Positions 45,001 through 55,600 of a DNA stretch of 64,000 bases are shown here, piece by piece. This DNA comes from DMER01 sp003451645 (lineage in GTDB: Bacteria > Pseudomonadota > Alphaproteobacteria > Micropepsales > Micropepsaceae). The DNA lies in the NCBI GenBank assembly GCA_031976175.1, contig DALYLR010000003.1, positions 62,001 to 126,000 on the forward strand, read 5' to 3'. Under the pieces are notes generated by a model. That model made no database searches, was not told where the DNA came from, and saw only the letters and a list, made by a program, of their open reading frames with translations. Position numbers and translations under genes: made by a program. Position 1 is the stretch's first letter. The number at the start of each line of letters is the position of its first letter.

Positions 45001-45984
45001 ATGCTGTACAAGTTTCCGCCTGCCGCCCGCCAGATGGCCATCGCTGGACGCATCACAAGTGACGATGTCTTGACCCTGCGCAAGCTGGTCTATCCAGATG
45101 GGAAGATATCGCAGACCGAAGCAGATTGGATCTTTGAGCTGAACCATGCGTGTGGGGACGTTGATCCGGCGTGGTCCACATTGTTCGTTGAGGCGCTGAC
45201 CGACTTCCTCGTCTACCAGATGGAACCGCAAGGCTATTTGTCGGACGACAATGCGTCCTGGCTCATCGGCCATGTCGCGCGCGATGGCAAGGTCGAGGGC
45301 CTGCGCGAAATGGAGCTTCTGGTCCATGTGATGCAGAAGTCGACGCAGACGCCGCGGTCGCTCAAACTGTTTGTCCTGAACGCAGTACGCGATGCGGTGA
45401 TCACCTGCGCCGGGCCTTTGCGGCAGCGCACGCCCCAGAAGTGGGCAACTGTATGCGCCGATGATGTGCAACTCCTGCAAAGTACCTTGTTCGCGCTAGG
45501 CTCCGAAGGCAACGTCAGCATCACCCGCGAAGAGGCTGAGGTGCTATTTGCCATCAATGAAGCCACCAAGAACGCCGTCAATGATCCAGCCTGGAACAAT
45601 CTCTTTGCCAAGGCGATCGCCAACCATGTGATGATGGCCGCAGGTTATGAGCCCGCAACGCGGGAAGACGCCCTCAAACGTGAGAAATGGGCCGAAGACC
45701 ACAGTGTGAGCATTGGACGGTTCTTTGGCAAAATGGCCTCGGGCGTCTCCAGTATCTTCCGTACGCAGATGGATGATGAGGGCTGGGAGGAAAAGGTGCG
45801 CGAGATGGACGCCAAAATGCGCATGGCCGAAGTTGTCACCGAGACCGAGGCGGCCTGGCTGGCCGGTCATTTTTCCAAGAACGCCAATCTTTCAGGGGCT
45901 GAGCAATCGCTGTTGCGCTTCATCAAAGTGGAAGCCGCCCAAGTCCATCCGATTCTGAAGCCCTATATCGACAAGGTCGCGTGA
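45001..45984 (+). CDS. TerB-like helical protein of unknown function
   Basis: A 327-residue, probably cytoplasmic, all-helical protein. Two similar segments (about 20-90 and 150-210: ISQTEADWIFELNHACGDVD and ITREEAEVLFAINEATKNAV) resemble TerB/DjlA metal-binding helical repeats, with a third weaker one near the end (VTETEAAWLAGHFSK). ATG 45001 follows AAGGA; a GTG at 44959 is possible. There is no tellurite cluster nearby. Its role is unknown. Confidence 0.7.
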   Translation: MLYKFPPAARQMAIAGRITSDDVLTLRKLVYPDGKISQTEADWIFELNHACGDVDPAWSTLFVEALTDFLVYQMEPQGYLSDDNASWLIGHVARDGKVEGLREMELLVHVMQKSTQTPRSLKLFVLNAVRDAVITCAGPLRQRTPQKWATVCADDVQLLQSTLFALGSEGNVSITREEAEVLFAINEATKNAVNDPAWNNLFAKAIANHVMMAAGYEPATREDALKREKWAEDHSVSIGRFFGKMASGVSSIFRTQMDDEGWEEKVREMDAKMRMAEVVTETEAAWLAGHFSKNANLSGAEQSLLRFIKVEAAQVHPILKPYIDKVA

Positions 45985-46055
45985 GGGCGAGTTGCGGCCT
46001 GTGAGGCTTTGGGCGTAGGCTTGCTCCATCATTATTGCAATGGAGGAGCCGAACG

Positions 46056-46820
46056 ATGATCGATCTCTATTACTGGCCGACGCCCAATGGCTGGAAAGTC
46101 AGCATCATGCTGGAGGAGTGCGGGCTCCCCTATCGCGTGGTGCCTGTCGATATTGGCGGCGGCGATCAGTTCAAAACCGATTTCCTGAAAATCAGCCCCA
46201 ACAACCGCATGCCCGCAATCGTGGACCATGAGCCCACCGGCGGCGGCAAGCCCTTAGCGATTTTCGAGTCGGGTGCCATCCTGGAATACCTCGCCGACAA
46301 AACCGCCAAGTTCCTGCCCAAAGAGCCGGGCGCGCGGTTCAAGGTGCTGCAATGGGTCTACTGGCAGATGGCCAATCTAGGCCCCATGATGGGCAATGCC
46401 AACCACTTCAAGAACTACGCGAAGCAGATCGTCGACGATCCGGTCAAACTGGAATATGGCGTGCAACGCTTTGTGGGCGAGGTTGACCGCTTGAGCGCCG
46501 TCATGGATGCGCAACTGTCCGCAAACCGGCATTTGGCTGGGGATGACTACAGCATCGCTGACATGGTCACGTGGCCTTGGGCTTGTTTGCTTGGACGGCT
46601 TATCGATGAGAGCCTGTGGACCAAATTCCCGCACCTCAAACGCTGGGTCGATGAAGTAGGCGCAAGGCCAGCCGTTCAGATTGGCCGCAACCTCCACAAG
46701 GATTGGTCGGAGCGGCAGCTAAGCGAAGACGAACAAAAACGCCGCCGCGAGATCCTATTCAACCAGAACAGCGACAAAGTTCGCGCCGCACGCGAAGCGG
46801 CAGCACGGGCGAGCGAGTAA
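46056..46820 (+). CDS. Glutathione S-transferase, Nu class (YghU/YfcG-like)
   Basis: A 254-residue GST. The thioredoxin-fold half opens MIDLYYWPTPNGWKVSIMLE, with the conserved Thr/Asn pair (TPN) that binds glutathione in disulfide-bond reductases of the Nu class; NNRMPAIVDHEP and FESGAILEYLAD complete the G-site. The helical half ends with an extra charged tail. ATG 46056 has GGAGGA upstream. Probably reduces disulfides or peroxides. Confidence 0.88.
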   Translation: MIDLYYWPTPNGWKVSIMLEECGLPYRVVPVDIGGGDQFKTDFLKISPNNRMPAIVDHEPTGGGKPLAIFESGAILEYLADKTAKFLPKEPGARFKVLQWVYWQMANLGPMMGNANHFKNYAKQIVDDPVKLEYGVQRFVGEVDRLSAVMDAQLSANRHLAGDDYSIADMVTWPWACLLGRLIDESLWTKFPHLKRWVDEVGARPAVQIGRNLHKDWSERQLSEDEQKRRREILFNQNSDKVRAAREAAARASE

Positions 46821-46958
46821 TCTCCATTACACCGCTTTTCTGCTTTTGAGAGATTGTCCTCTTCCCCTTCGCGCATTGCGCGGTACCATTCCAGTGTAAG
46901 GGTTGATTCGAACACATCATCCCTTGCACGGAGAAGTATTGATATAGGGAGATGGAGA

Positions 46959-47162
46959 ATGACGATTGCGCGCGCACGGCGCCTCGCGCTCAGTGGGTTT
47001 TCAGGCGGGCTGGCGGGTTACCTGACAGCAACGTCGCTACACGATGGCGGGTTGGCACTCGGATTGATTATCGGCGGTTTGACTGCTTTCTTTGTGCAGC
47101 AGCTTCAAGACTATTGGGCGTATGAAGCGGAATTCCGCCGCAAACAACGCCGGTTCGAATAG
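46959..47162 (+). CDS. Small two-helix membrane protein
   Basis: A 67-residue protein starting at ATG 46959 with GGGAGATGGAGA directly upstream. Two hydrophobic, glycine-rich stretches (ALSGFSGGLAGYLTATSL and ALGLIIGGLTAFFVQQ) are followed by a basic amphipathic tail. No family recognised. It is convergent with the phosphonate-oxygenase fusion gene, 11 bp away. Confidence 0.6.
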   Translation: MTIARARRLALSGFSGGLAGYLTATSLHDGGLALGLIIGGLTAFFVQQLQDYWAYEAEFRRKQRRFE

Positions 47163-47173
47163 ACCGATTGGGC

Positions 47174-48550
47174 TCAATCGCCGGCGTGGCGCGTCGGCGT
47201 TGAGACATGGAATTTCGGGTCATGAGCATTCGCTCGCTTGTCTGCATAATATTGGGCGTACCAATCTCCGTCCCGCGCGCGCGCATAAGTCAGGAACATC
47301 GCGCGCCTTGAGGCGTCAGTCAGATTTGTCCCCGAGCGATGCGGAACGAAGCTGTCAAAAACCACAAGATCGGCAGGCAGAACGGGCAGTTTCGCCCAAG
47401 AGAGGCTGCGGACCTGATCATCGAGAATGTCGCCATTGTGCGGCCCACCGTGGTGGAACGCAAGCAAGGGCTTACCATCAAACCACTCCGTTCCGGGGGC
47501 GCGCTCGGCGACCTCCATCAGGTTTGACGCGAACTCCAAACAGCCATTCTCGGGCGTTTGCGGATCCAAGGCCACCATGGCGGTCAAGTTGTAACGTGGC
47601 CCAAAGGATTGATAGGCGGCAAAATCCTGGTGCGGACGGAATGCGCCGCCGCCGGGGTGCTTCTCGTTCTCCTTGTCCTTGAACGGCAGACAAGGCTCGC
47701 CCGCCAAGGCCGAGATGACCGGTGCGATCCGTGCACGGACGAACTGCGCAAAGCCTGGATCATGGCCCAGAAGATACTCAAAGCGGCAAATGGCGGCCGG
47801 ATCATCCGCCTCTGGGACTACGATCAAGCTCTGCAGGCCGGGCTTGGCCCCGTCCGCAGCCGCTCGCAGAATGGCTGCGGCCTCCTGTGCGAAGGCCAAC
47901 GAGGCGGATTGCAGATAGGCGCAATCGGCCGCCGAGAAAAAGCTCTCGATACGGACAAATCCAGCCGCACGGAAAGCTGTCGCGAGGCCCGCGATATCTC
48001 TCTGCGGCGCGATGCGATCCAGGTGCCCTAAGACATGGGCCAATTCTGGCACAGACGCTCCGGCCTCTTTGGCCATCTCATCATAACGGCGCAAGCGCAC
48101 TGCATCGGCCGCGTAGGGCCGTGCCAAGAAACGCGCATGCTCCGCCTCCGGCATTGGGCCGCCCTGCAGCTTTAGGCTTGTCACCGAATCGGGCGCCAAT
48201 TGGTCCAGATAACCCGGCTCGGCTGCACAGAGATAACGCTTGGCCTCGACATGCAGGCGGACAGGTTCACTGACCGCGGCAGGCAAGCGCGCCGCCAGCC
48301 AATCCGCGCCCACATTCTCATGCCAATCATCAACGCCGTCCGCGGCCGGGTTTTCACCTAGCGCATGGACCATGTGGCCGACATCATGCGTCAGCGCCGC
48401 AATGATCATCTCCGGCCCCTCCCCCGCCCGCTCAGCCGCCGCCGCTGCTTGCAGAGCGTGCTCAAGCTGGTTGACATCCTCAAGGCCGTAACGCTTGCGG
48501 CCGCGGTCCAGATAAATCCGCTCAATCTCATGTTTGAGGGGGGATGGCAT
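47174..48550 (-). CDS. PhnZ-PhnY fusion: HD phosphonate oxygenase plus Fe(II)/2OG dioxygenase
   Basis: A 458-residue protein that joins two enzymes normally encoded separately. Residues 1-190 match PhnZ/TmpB-type mixed-valence diiron HD oxygenases, which cleave 1-hydroxy phosphonates to phosphate. H31, H55, D56, H77, H100 and D157 fall at the spacing of the six PhnZ ligands, with Y21/E24 (lid) and K104 (HVEAKRYL) at the substrate positions. Residues 195-458 are a PhyH-type dioxygenase like PhnY/TmpA, with H307 and D309 (PHQDF), H404 (PHRSG) and a downstream Arg. ATG 48550 follows AGGAGG. No phosphonate transporter is nearby. The substrate (2-aminoethylphosphonate or a trimethylated analogue) is inferred. 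Confidence 0.85.
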   Translation of the reverse strand: MPSPLKHEIERIYLDRGRKRYGLEDVNQLEHALQAAAAAERAGEGPEMIIAALTHDVGHMVHALGENPAADGVDDWHENVGADWLAARLPAAVSEPVRLHVEAKRYLCAAEPGYLDQLAPDSVTSLKLQGGPMPEAEHARFLARPYAADAVRLRRYDEMAKEAGASVPELAHVLGHLDRIAPQRDIAGLATAFRAAGFVRIESFFSAADCAYLQSASLAFAQEAAAILRAAADGAKPGLQSLIVVPEADDPAAICRFEYLLGHDPGFAQFVRARIAPVISALAGEPCLPFKDKENEKHPGGGAFRPHQDFAAYQSFGPRYNLTAMVALDPQTPENGCLEFASNLMEVAERAPGTEWFDGKPLLAFHHGGPHNGDILDDQVRSLSWAKLPVLPADLVVFDSFVPHRSGTNLTDASRRAMFLTYARARDGDWYAQYYADKRANAHDPKFHVSTPTRHAGD

Positions 48551-48784
48551 AGGCGGCTTTCCTCCTGCATTTTGGGGATGGTTAGCACAAAAGCGCGTGG
48601 CGTACAGCCCTTGGGGCGTGCCTCTCAAAATGAGACAGGCCAGCCGCCGCCGGATATCCCGCAAGTGCGAATTCCGCAGAAATGGCCGTGAGAATGCTCT
48701 GTTTCCGGACGAATTGCGTTGGCCCGAGGCCTGCAGAAGCGCCGTCAGGGACGAAGGCACCCTGGCACACTAGTGGAGGTTTCT

Positions 48785-49618
48785 ATGCGTAAGGCTCTGA
48801 TTGCAACGATTTTGGCGGCGGCGCTCGCGCCTCACGCCCTGGCAAGCGGCTATCATCATGGTCACGGTAAAGCGCCAGTCTACAATGGCGGGAACGCCTA
48901 TGGCGGCAAAGCCTATGGCGGACATGGCTATGGCGGCAACGGCTATGGCGGGCACGGCGGCAATGCGGTCAATGTCGTCAAGAACGCACCGCACATGAAC
49001 AACCACCAAAACCAAGACCAATATCAAGATCAGTACCAGGATCAATATCAGGACCAGTATCAGTCCCAGCAATCCTACTCCAAGGCGTACTCCAAATCGT
49101 CTTCGTCGTCGTCCTCATCTTCGGACAATGCGAATAACGCCAGCCAGAACGTCAATATCAGCAACCCGCGTGCGCCAGTGAATACCGCCTATGCGCCGCC
49201 GCTGGTGACGGGCGAGGACACCTGCATGGGTTCAAGCTCCGTAGGCGGACAAGCTGTCGGGTTTGGCCTGTCGATTGGCACCACCTGGACCGACACAAAC
49301 TGCCAACGCTTGAAGAACTCCCGCCAATTGCACTCGTTGGGCTATCAGCGTGCCGCTGTCGCACTCATGTGCTTGAACGAGGATGTAGCGACCGCGATGC
49401 ATGCGGCCGGACACCCCTGCTATGTCGCGGATGAGCGCAGCCACGTGACTGTGTTCTCGACCCAGCATCTCAATCCCGACATCGTCGAGGCCGAGCCAGA
49501 GCCCATGCTGGTGCGCCACGAGTGGATCACCTCCAACCGGCCCGTTCCTGATGCGGTCTGCGCCAAGCCGCGTAAGCCCTGCGCCCCGAAGCGCAAGCGC
49601 ACCCGCTGCGGCTGTTAA
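48785..49618 (+). CDS. Secreted low-complexity, Cys-rich-tailed protein
   Basis: A 277-residue exported protein: a signal peptide (1-20, cut after LAS), a Gly/Tyr/His region of YGG repeats (about 35-58), four DQYQ units, a nine-serine run, then a folded domain with conserved Cys (EDTCMGSSS, TNCQRLKNSR, ALMCLNED, HPCYV) and a basic Cys-containing tail (RTRCGC). The Cys domain resembles that of other alphaproteobacterial secreted proteins I cannot name. Structural or surface role possible. It ends at a strong terminator. Confidence 0.72.
   Translation: MRKALIATILAAALAPHALASGYHHGHGKAPVYNGGNAYGGKAYGGHGYGGNGYGGHGGNAVNVVKNAPHMNNHQNQDQYQDQYQDQYQDQYQSQQSYSKAYSKSSSSSSSSSDNANNASQNVNISNPRAPVNTAYAPPLVTGEDTCMGSSSVGGQAVGFGLSIGTTWTDTNCQRLKNSRQLHSLGYQRAAVALMCLNEDVATAMHAAGHPCYVADERSHVTVFSTQHLNPDIVEAEPEPMLVRHEWITSNRPVPDAVCAKPRKPCAPKRKRTRCGC
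48886..49063 (+). repeat. In-gene tandem repeats (YGG and DQYQ units)
   Basis: YGG(K/H/N) units at about 48886-48960 and four exact 12-bp DQYQ codon units at 49016-49063. Synonymous codon changes between copies (tat/tac, gac/gat) show the repeats are not of very recent origin. Confidence 0.85.
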
Positions 49619-49639
49619 GACATCTCTCCCGGACCTATG

Positions 49640-49679
49640 GGCCGCCTGCGGATAATCCGTAGGCGGCCTTTTCTTCTTC
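49640..49679 (+). terminator. Rho-independent terminator
   Basis: A 13-bp stem, GGCCGCCTGCGGA with TCCGTAGGCGGCC (one G-U pair), a TAA loop, then TTTTCTTCTT. It ends the secreted-protein gene just before the convergent autotransporter stop. Confidence 0.9.
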
Positions 49680-49690
49680 AAGTGGCCCGG

Positions 49691-52600
49691 CTACCAGGTG
49701 GCTCGCGCACCGAATGAGACGAGCCCAGAGCGCGTGTCATCGCTCATATTGCCTTCCGCGTCGATGTAGCCCGTGACGGTTCCTGCAACTGGCACCGCGA
49801 GGCCCAGGCCCAGACTGATGCTGTCGCGCGAGAACAATTGCCCGCTCGCGGTGAAGGGGTTGTTGGGCGCCCCTTGCATGGCGGCGGTGAAAGTCTGCTG
49901 CCGGTCGAGCCACTCATGGCGCCAATCGAGACGCGCTTGCGGCACGATCTTGCGGTCGCCGAGGTCGAATACGCGGGCGAGTTTGAACCCAAGCGTCGAG
50001 CGCAGAGACCAGGTGTCATCGGGCGACACATTGAGGCCCAGGCCCCCGCCGCCGGTCTCGGCATAGTCATCGCCTTGACTGAGCGAGCCCTGCAAAGCCG
50101 CGAAGGGCTCAAAGCGGGCGCCATCGGCTTCGAGGATTGTCCCCACTTGCAGATTGGCCGTGTAGCCATAGGTCTTTTGGGTGCTGCGGATGTGATAATT
50201 CGTGGCGCCCACCGTGAAGAAGCGTTGTGCCTCCGCCTCTGCCATGCTCACGCTGGCGTTGCCGTTCACATAGAGTTCCGCGCCGCCATAGGAGAAATAA
50301 GCCCCCAATTGGCCCGAGCGGATGTCGGAGGTGTTGGCCGACCCTTCGAAATCCACGCTGGCGTCTGAGAATTGCAACGCCGCGCCAATCAGGAAATCCG
50401 AGGTCAGCACCTGATCAGCACCAAAGATCAAACCGCCAAGGGTTTGCTCCGAACCCGGAGAGTTCGCATCTCCGTCGACATCACTCAACGATCCGACGAC
50501 GCGGCCCCAGATCGAGGTCGTGCCACTGTCTCGCAGGCCCGTCTCCAGCCAATCAAAGGCGCTGGGATCGCCTTGCACATCGCTAATCACGGGCGAGGCT
50601 GCTTGCGCATAGCGGCGGAAGCACCAAACATCGCCCGCCACGCGGCACCCTGTTGAGCGCGATGCATCCACGCGATCCTCCACCGATTTCTCGAACGGCT
50701 TTTCGCCTCTGGCGGCGGCTGTCTTGATCTCGGCGAGCGCAGGCCCGGCGACGTTCTGATAAATCGCATTGATCACGATGCCATTGCTGTTGGCGACCGT
50801 CAGGATCAAGTTCTGTATATCGGGATTGGTGTTGCCGCCTTGGAACGCGCCCTCCAAGGCGCCGCCAATGCCGCCACCCGCTCCGCCGCCCAGATTCGCA
50901 AAACTCGACCGCGTGATCTCAATGTCCACGCCATTGGGTTTATATAGTGCCGCAATACTGAAGAGGTTGTTCGGCGCGGCCAGGATATTCACGCCCGCAA
51001 AGGTCCCCGACACGCTCGACGAGGCGATGACGTCTGTGTACAGAAAATTCGTCGCCGTCGTGCCGCCAAAGCTCAGCGGATCGAGATAGGCGCCAAAATT
51101 CGCACCCGTCAGGGCCGCGCCGCCCGTCAACGCAATCTGCGCATGGGTCGCCGTGCTGGTCGTAAAGAAGGCCTCCAGATTGGACCCGTTCGCCAAGGTC
51201 AACGATGCGGCGTTCAGCGCGGTGTTATCGTCCAGATAGAGGCGGCCGGTATTGGCCACCGACAGCGCCCCCAGATTGGTGCCGGTCATGCCGGTGCCAT
51301 TGACGCCCAGCAATTGCCCGCCCAAGAAGGCGGTGGCGCCAGAGGCGACGCTAAAGCTCGAGGCGTTGGCGAGATCACCTCCGGTGTGCACTGCCAGTTG
51401 GCCCTGCGCCAAGGTCAATGCTCCGGAGGCTGAGTAATCGCCCAGCATCGTCAACCGGCCTGTGCCCGATTTCGTCAGGCCACCCAAGCCCGCCGTATTG
51501 CCATCATAAATGAAGGAGGTGTTGTCGCCGCCCACATTCAAGACCGCGCCGCTATCGAGTTGCAGCGCGCCCAAGCCCACCAGCGCGCCGATGGTCTCGC
51601 TTTGCGCCACGCGCAGTGTCGCGCCGCTGGCAATGTCGACATCCGCGCTGTCCGCAATGGCCGCGCCACCGGATAGCGTCAACTGGCCCCCGCTAATGGT
51701 TGTGAGGCCGGTATAGGTGTTGGTGCCCGACAGCGTCAGATTGCCGGCACCAATCTTCTCAAGCGGCCGCAAGCCGCCCGTCTCTGAGATCGCGCCGGAT
51801 TGCTCGGCAGAGCCAACCAAAACCTGAAGCTGCGTGTCATTGGAGGCCAGGATGATGGGTGCGGCATTGTTCACGCCATTCGAATAATCGATTACGGTCG
51901 CGAATGTGCGGATTGGCCCGGTACCCGCCGCATTGTTGCTGCCTAGGCTAATGCCGCCGCCCATGATGTCGATGCCGCCATCAAAGGTGTTATTGCCAGA
52001 GAGCGCCAAGAGGCCGCCCCCCGTTTTGATCAGCTTGCCGCCCGCGCCAGTCAGAGTGCCGGAGAACAGCGTGGACGCGCCGTCACCGCCGACCGTCACC
52101 TGCGCGCCCGCAATGTTGAGCCCACCGCTGCCTAACAGGGACGGCAATGTGGCGTCAAAGCCGCCGAAATCGACCAGGCCATTGGGGCCCACTACCAGAC
52201 GGCTGTTGGGAGAGAACGCTCCGGCCGCGCCTGCCTGCAAGGTGCCTGAAAGAACGGCCGTGTCGCCTGAATAGGTGTTGGCATTGGCAAGGATCATGAG
52301 GCCTGGCAAATCCTTGACGACCTGACCCGCTCCTACAAGCGACGCGCCGATGGTCCCCGCGCCCAAGCGCAAGCCCGAGAACGCCAGCTGTCCATTATTG
52401 ATGGCGCCGCCATCGAGGACGGCCTGATCGACCGTCTGTGCCGACCCGCCCAGATCAAAGATGCCACCAAGCACCGCGACATCGACTGCGCTGGTTCCGG
52501 CGCGGCCATTGGTCCCGAGCGCCAGTGTCCCCTCCTCAACGATCCAGGCGCCGTTCAACGTATTCTGTGCACTGAGGGTTGTGGTGCCCGCGCCGCGCTT

Positions 52601-55600
52601 AAAGGCGCTGCCCGCGCCTGCGATCCCATTGGCCATGGCGATGCTGTCGGACCGGTTGATGGCCAAATTTGCGCCCGCGCCAATCTCGATGCCGCCCAAC
52701 ACAAAGCCGGACGTGCCGCCATTCCCTAGCGATACGCCGCCGCTGGTGATGGTTGTGGTCCCCGTAAAGGTGTTGTCCGCGGTCAAGATCAGCAAGCCAC
52801 CGCCGGTCTTCTCAAAGCCCCGCGGACCGTTGGCCTCGCTGATCACGCCCGCTTGTGTGGCCGAGCCCACCTGCACATCGAGCTTTGTCGTGTTGCTGTC
52901 GAGGATCACTTGATTGGCCAGCGCCATCGCATCCGTTCCATAGCGCAACGTCGAGCCCGTGGTCGTGATCGCGCCCGTGCCTGCCGCCATGCTGCCGCGC
53001 AGCTCCAGCGTGCCGCCCGCAATCGTCGTCCCGCCAGTGAACGTGTTGGCGCCGGACAACACCAACTCGCCACTGCCCTGCTTGACCAAGCTGCCGCCGA
53101 TGCCCGAGATCACACCGGAGATGGCGGTCGAAGCGTTGTTCCCGCCAAGGGTCAGCGTGTTGGCACCAAGGACGACGGCGCCCGAAGCACCCAAGCTGCC
53201 GACAGTCTCGCTGTTGGCAAGTTGCAGCGTTCCAGGTGCGGTCACCGTGACGACGCCCGCATCAGCAATAGCGCTACCGCCTTGCAGGATCAGCGTTCCG
53301 TCGAAGACCGTCGTCGCTCCGGTATAGGTGTTCGTTCCGGACAGGGTTGTGACCCCAGCCCCGCCTTTGAACAGCGGGCCCGTGCCTTGGAGATTGGCGC
53401 TGATCGAGCCCTCGTTCGCGTTCATCCCGCCATTGACGATCAGAGTGCCGTTCGTGATCGTATTGTTCGAGGCCTGGAAGAGCGTGAAGCCGCCGATCGT
53501 CTGCGTCGTGCCGCCCAAATCCAAGATCGCGGGGCCAAAGCTGCCTGCGATGCTCACCGTCGCATTCGTCGCGCCCAGCGTTCCCGTCCCTTGCACCCTT
53601 AGCGTGCCAGCGGAGATGGACGTCGAGGCATGCGTGTTCGCGCCCGTCAGGATTGTCACGCCCGTGCCGATCTGCGCGACGTTGCTGCCGGACAGGACGC
53701 CGCCAAAGGTGAGCGTATCGCTGCGGTTAAAGATGAGAAATCCGCTCGCCACGTTCACATCGCCCGCGATCGACCCCGCCGTGCCGCCATTGCCGATTGC
53801 CAGCTGTCCGTCATTGATCGTTGTCAACCCGGTATAGGTGTTAGCGCCCGTCAAAGTGAGTTGGCTGTTGCCGGTTTTGGTCAGTCCGCCCGCGCCCGAG
53901 ATCACACCACTGAATGTCGAGTTGCCAAAGCTAGACCCGGCCGTCAGCGTATTGGCGTTGAGCGTGACAAGGCCCGCGCCGGACAGTGCGCCGATCGTTT
54001 CGCTGGAGGCCAGATTGAATGTCGCGTCACCGGCGACCGACACCGCACCGGTGTCCGCGATGGCCGAGCCGCCCTGCGCCGTCAGCGTACCGGCGGTGAT
54101 CGTCGTCGCCCCGGTATAGGTGTTCGATCCGGACAAGATCAACGCGCCCGCGCCGATTTTCTCTAGGGGCCGGGGGCCGCCCAATTCGCTGATGGTCCCC
54201 GACTGCGTTGCCGAGCCCGCCAAGACCTGGACCTGCGTCGTGTTGCTATTGATGATCACCGGCGCGGCGTTATTGATCCCGCTGGCGTAGTCGATGACCG
54301 AACCGAAGGTCGTGATCGGTCCCGTGCCCGCCGCCGTGTCGCTGGCCAGGCGCAGGCCGCCTTGCAACAGATCGATGCCGCCGGCGAAGGAGAAAATGTT
54401 GTTGCCCGAGAGCGTCAACACTCCCGCGCCGGTTTTGACCAGCTTACCGGTCGTGCTGGAAATGACCCCGTCGAAACTCGTCGAGGCGTTGTTGCCTCCT
54501 GTGGTCAAATTGAACGCGCCGAGGTTCAAGCCGCTGAACGGATCGCCGCTAAGGCCACCGATGGTCTGGTCGCTGAGGATTTGCAGCGAGGGCCCGATAC
54601 CGAACCCGATAAAGGACATGTTTACCGACGCGGTGTCGGTGATCGCCGCGTCGTTGGCCGCGATCAACTTGCCATCGCCAATTCCCACACTCGAAAACGA
54701 ATTCGTCCCCGAAAGCGTCAGGTCGCCGCTGCCGAACGCCTTGTCAAAGCTGCCTGTAACGGTCAAGTCGGCGCTGATCGTTCCGACCTGTGCAAAGGCA
54801 TTGCCATTGACGATGAGTGCGCCGTTCAGGATCGCACCGCTCGCCAAGCCCAAGGAGCCCACCGTTTGCGAGGTCCCGCCCAAGTCCAGCGTTCCTTGAA
54901 CGAACACGTCCACAGTTGATGCGCCCAGCGTGCCGCCGCTGGCAACTGTGATGCCGCCATCGTTGAGCGACAACGAACCGGTGAGCGTATTTGCACCCGA
55001 CAGGGTAAAAATGCCGGACCCTTGCTTCTCGAAATCGCCAGAGCCCGAGATGATGCCCGCGAACGCCGTTGACGTATTGTCGCCGCCCACCGTCAGGGTG
55101 TTGGCCCCCAGAGCGATGTCGCCCGAACCTGCGATCGAGCCCACGGTCAGCGCGCTGGCCACTTGCAGCGTGCCGGGCGTGAAGATGTTGACGCGGCCAT
55201 TCGCACCCAAAGTGCCGCCGCCCGCGATCAAGGTTCCGTTCTGAACGTCGATGCCTTGGGTAGCGTCCGCCATCGTGCCCGTCAGCGTCACGGTGCTGAC
55301 GTCCGCCTTTTGGAAGACCTCAAAGTTCGTGTAGGTCGTGCCGATGCGGCTGACATCGAAGCTGAAATCTGTTGGGCCGGTCAGCTGCAGCGTGTCATTG
55401 CCCGCCAGCGCGTCGATGGCGGCCGTCTGATCGGTCGCGCTGTCGATGAAGCAGGCGTCGTTGCCGGTCGTGACCTCGCAGCCCGGTGTGGCGAGCGTGG
55501 ATTGCAGGAAGAAGCGGTTGCTACCCTCTATCACGGCGGGGACAAAGGCCAGATTGTAGAAATAGTCCCCGAACAAATATTCCGTCATCGCGAAATCTTC

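Noticed and set aside
48886..49063. CRISPR-like array
   Set aside because: The short periodic repeats are in-frame codons for YGG and DQYQ without spacers; no cas genes are present.
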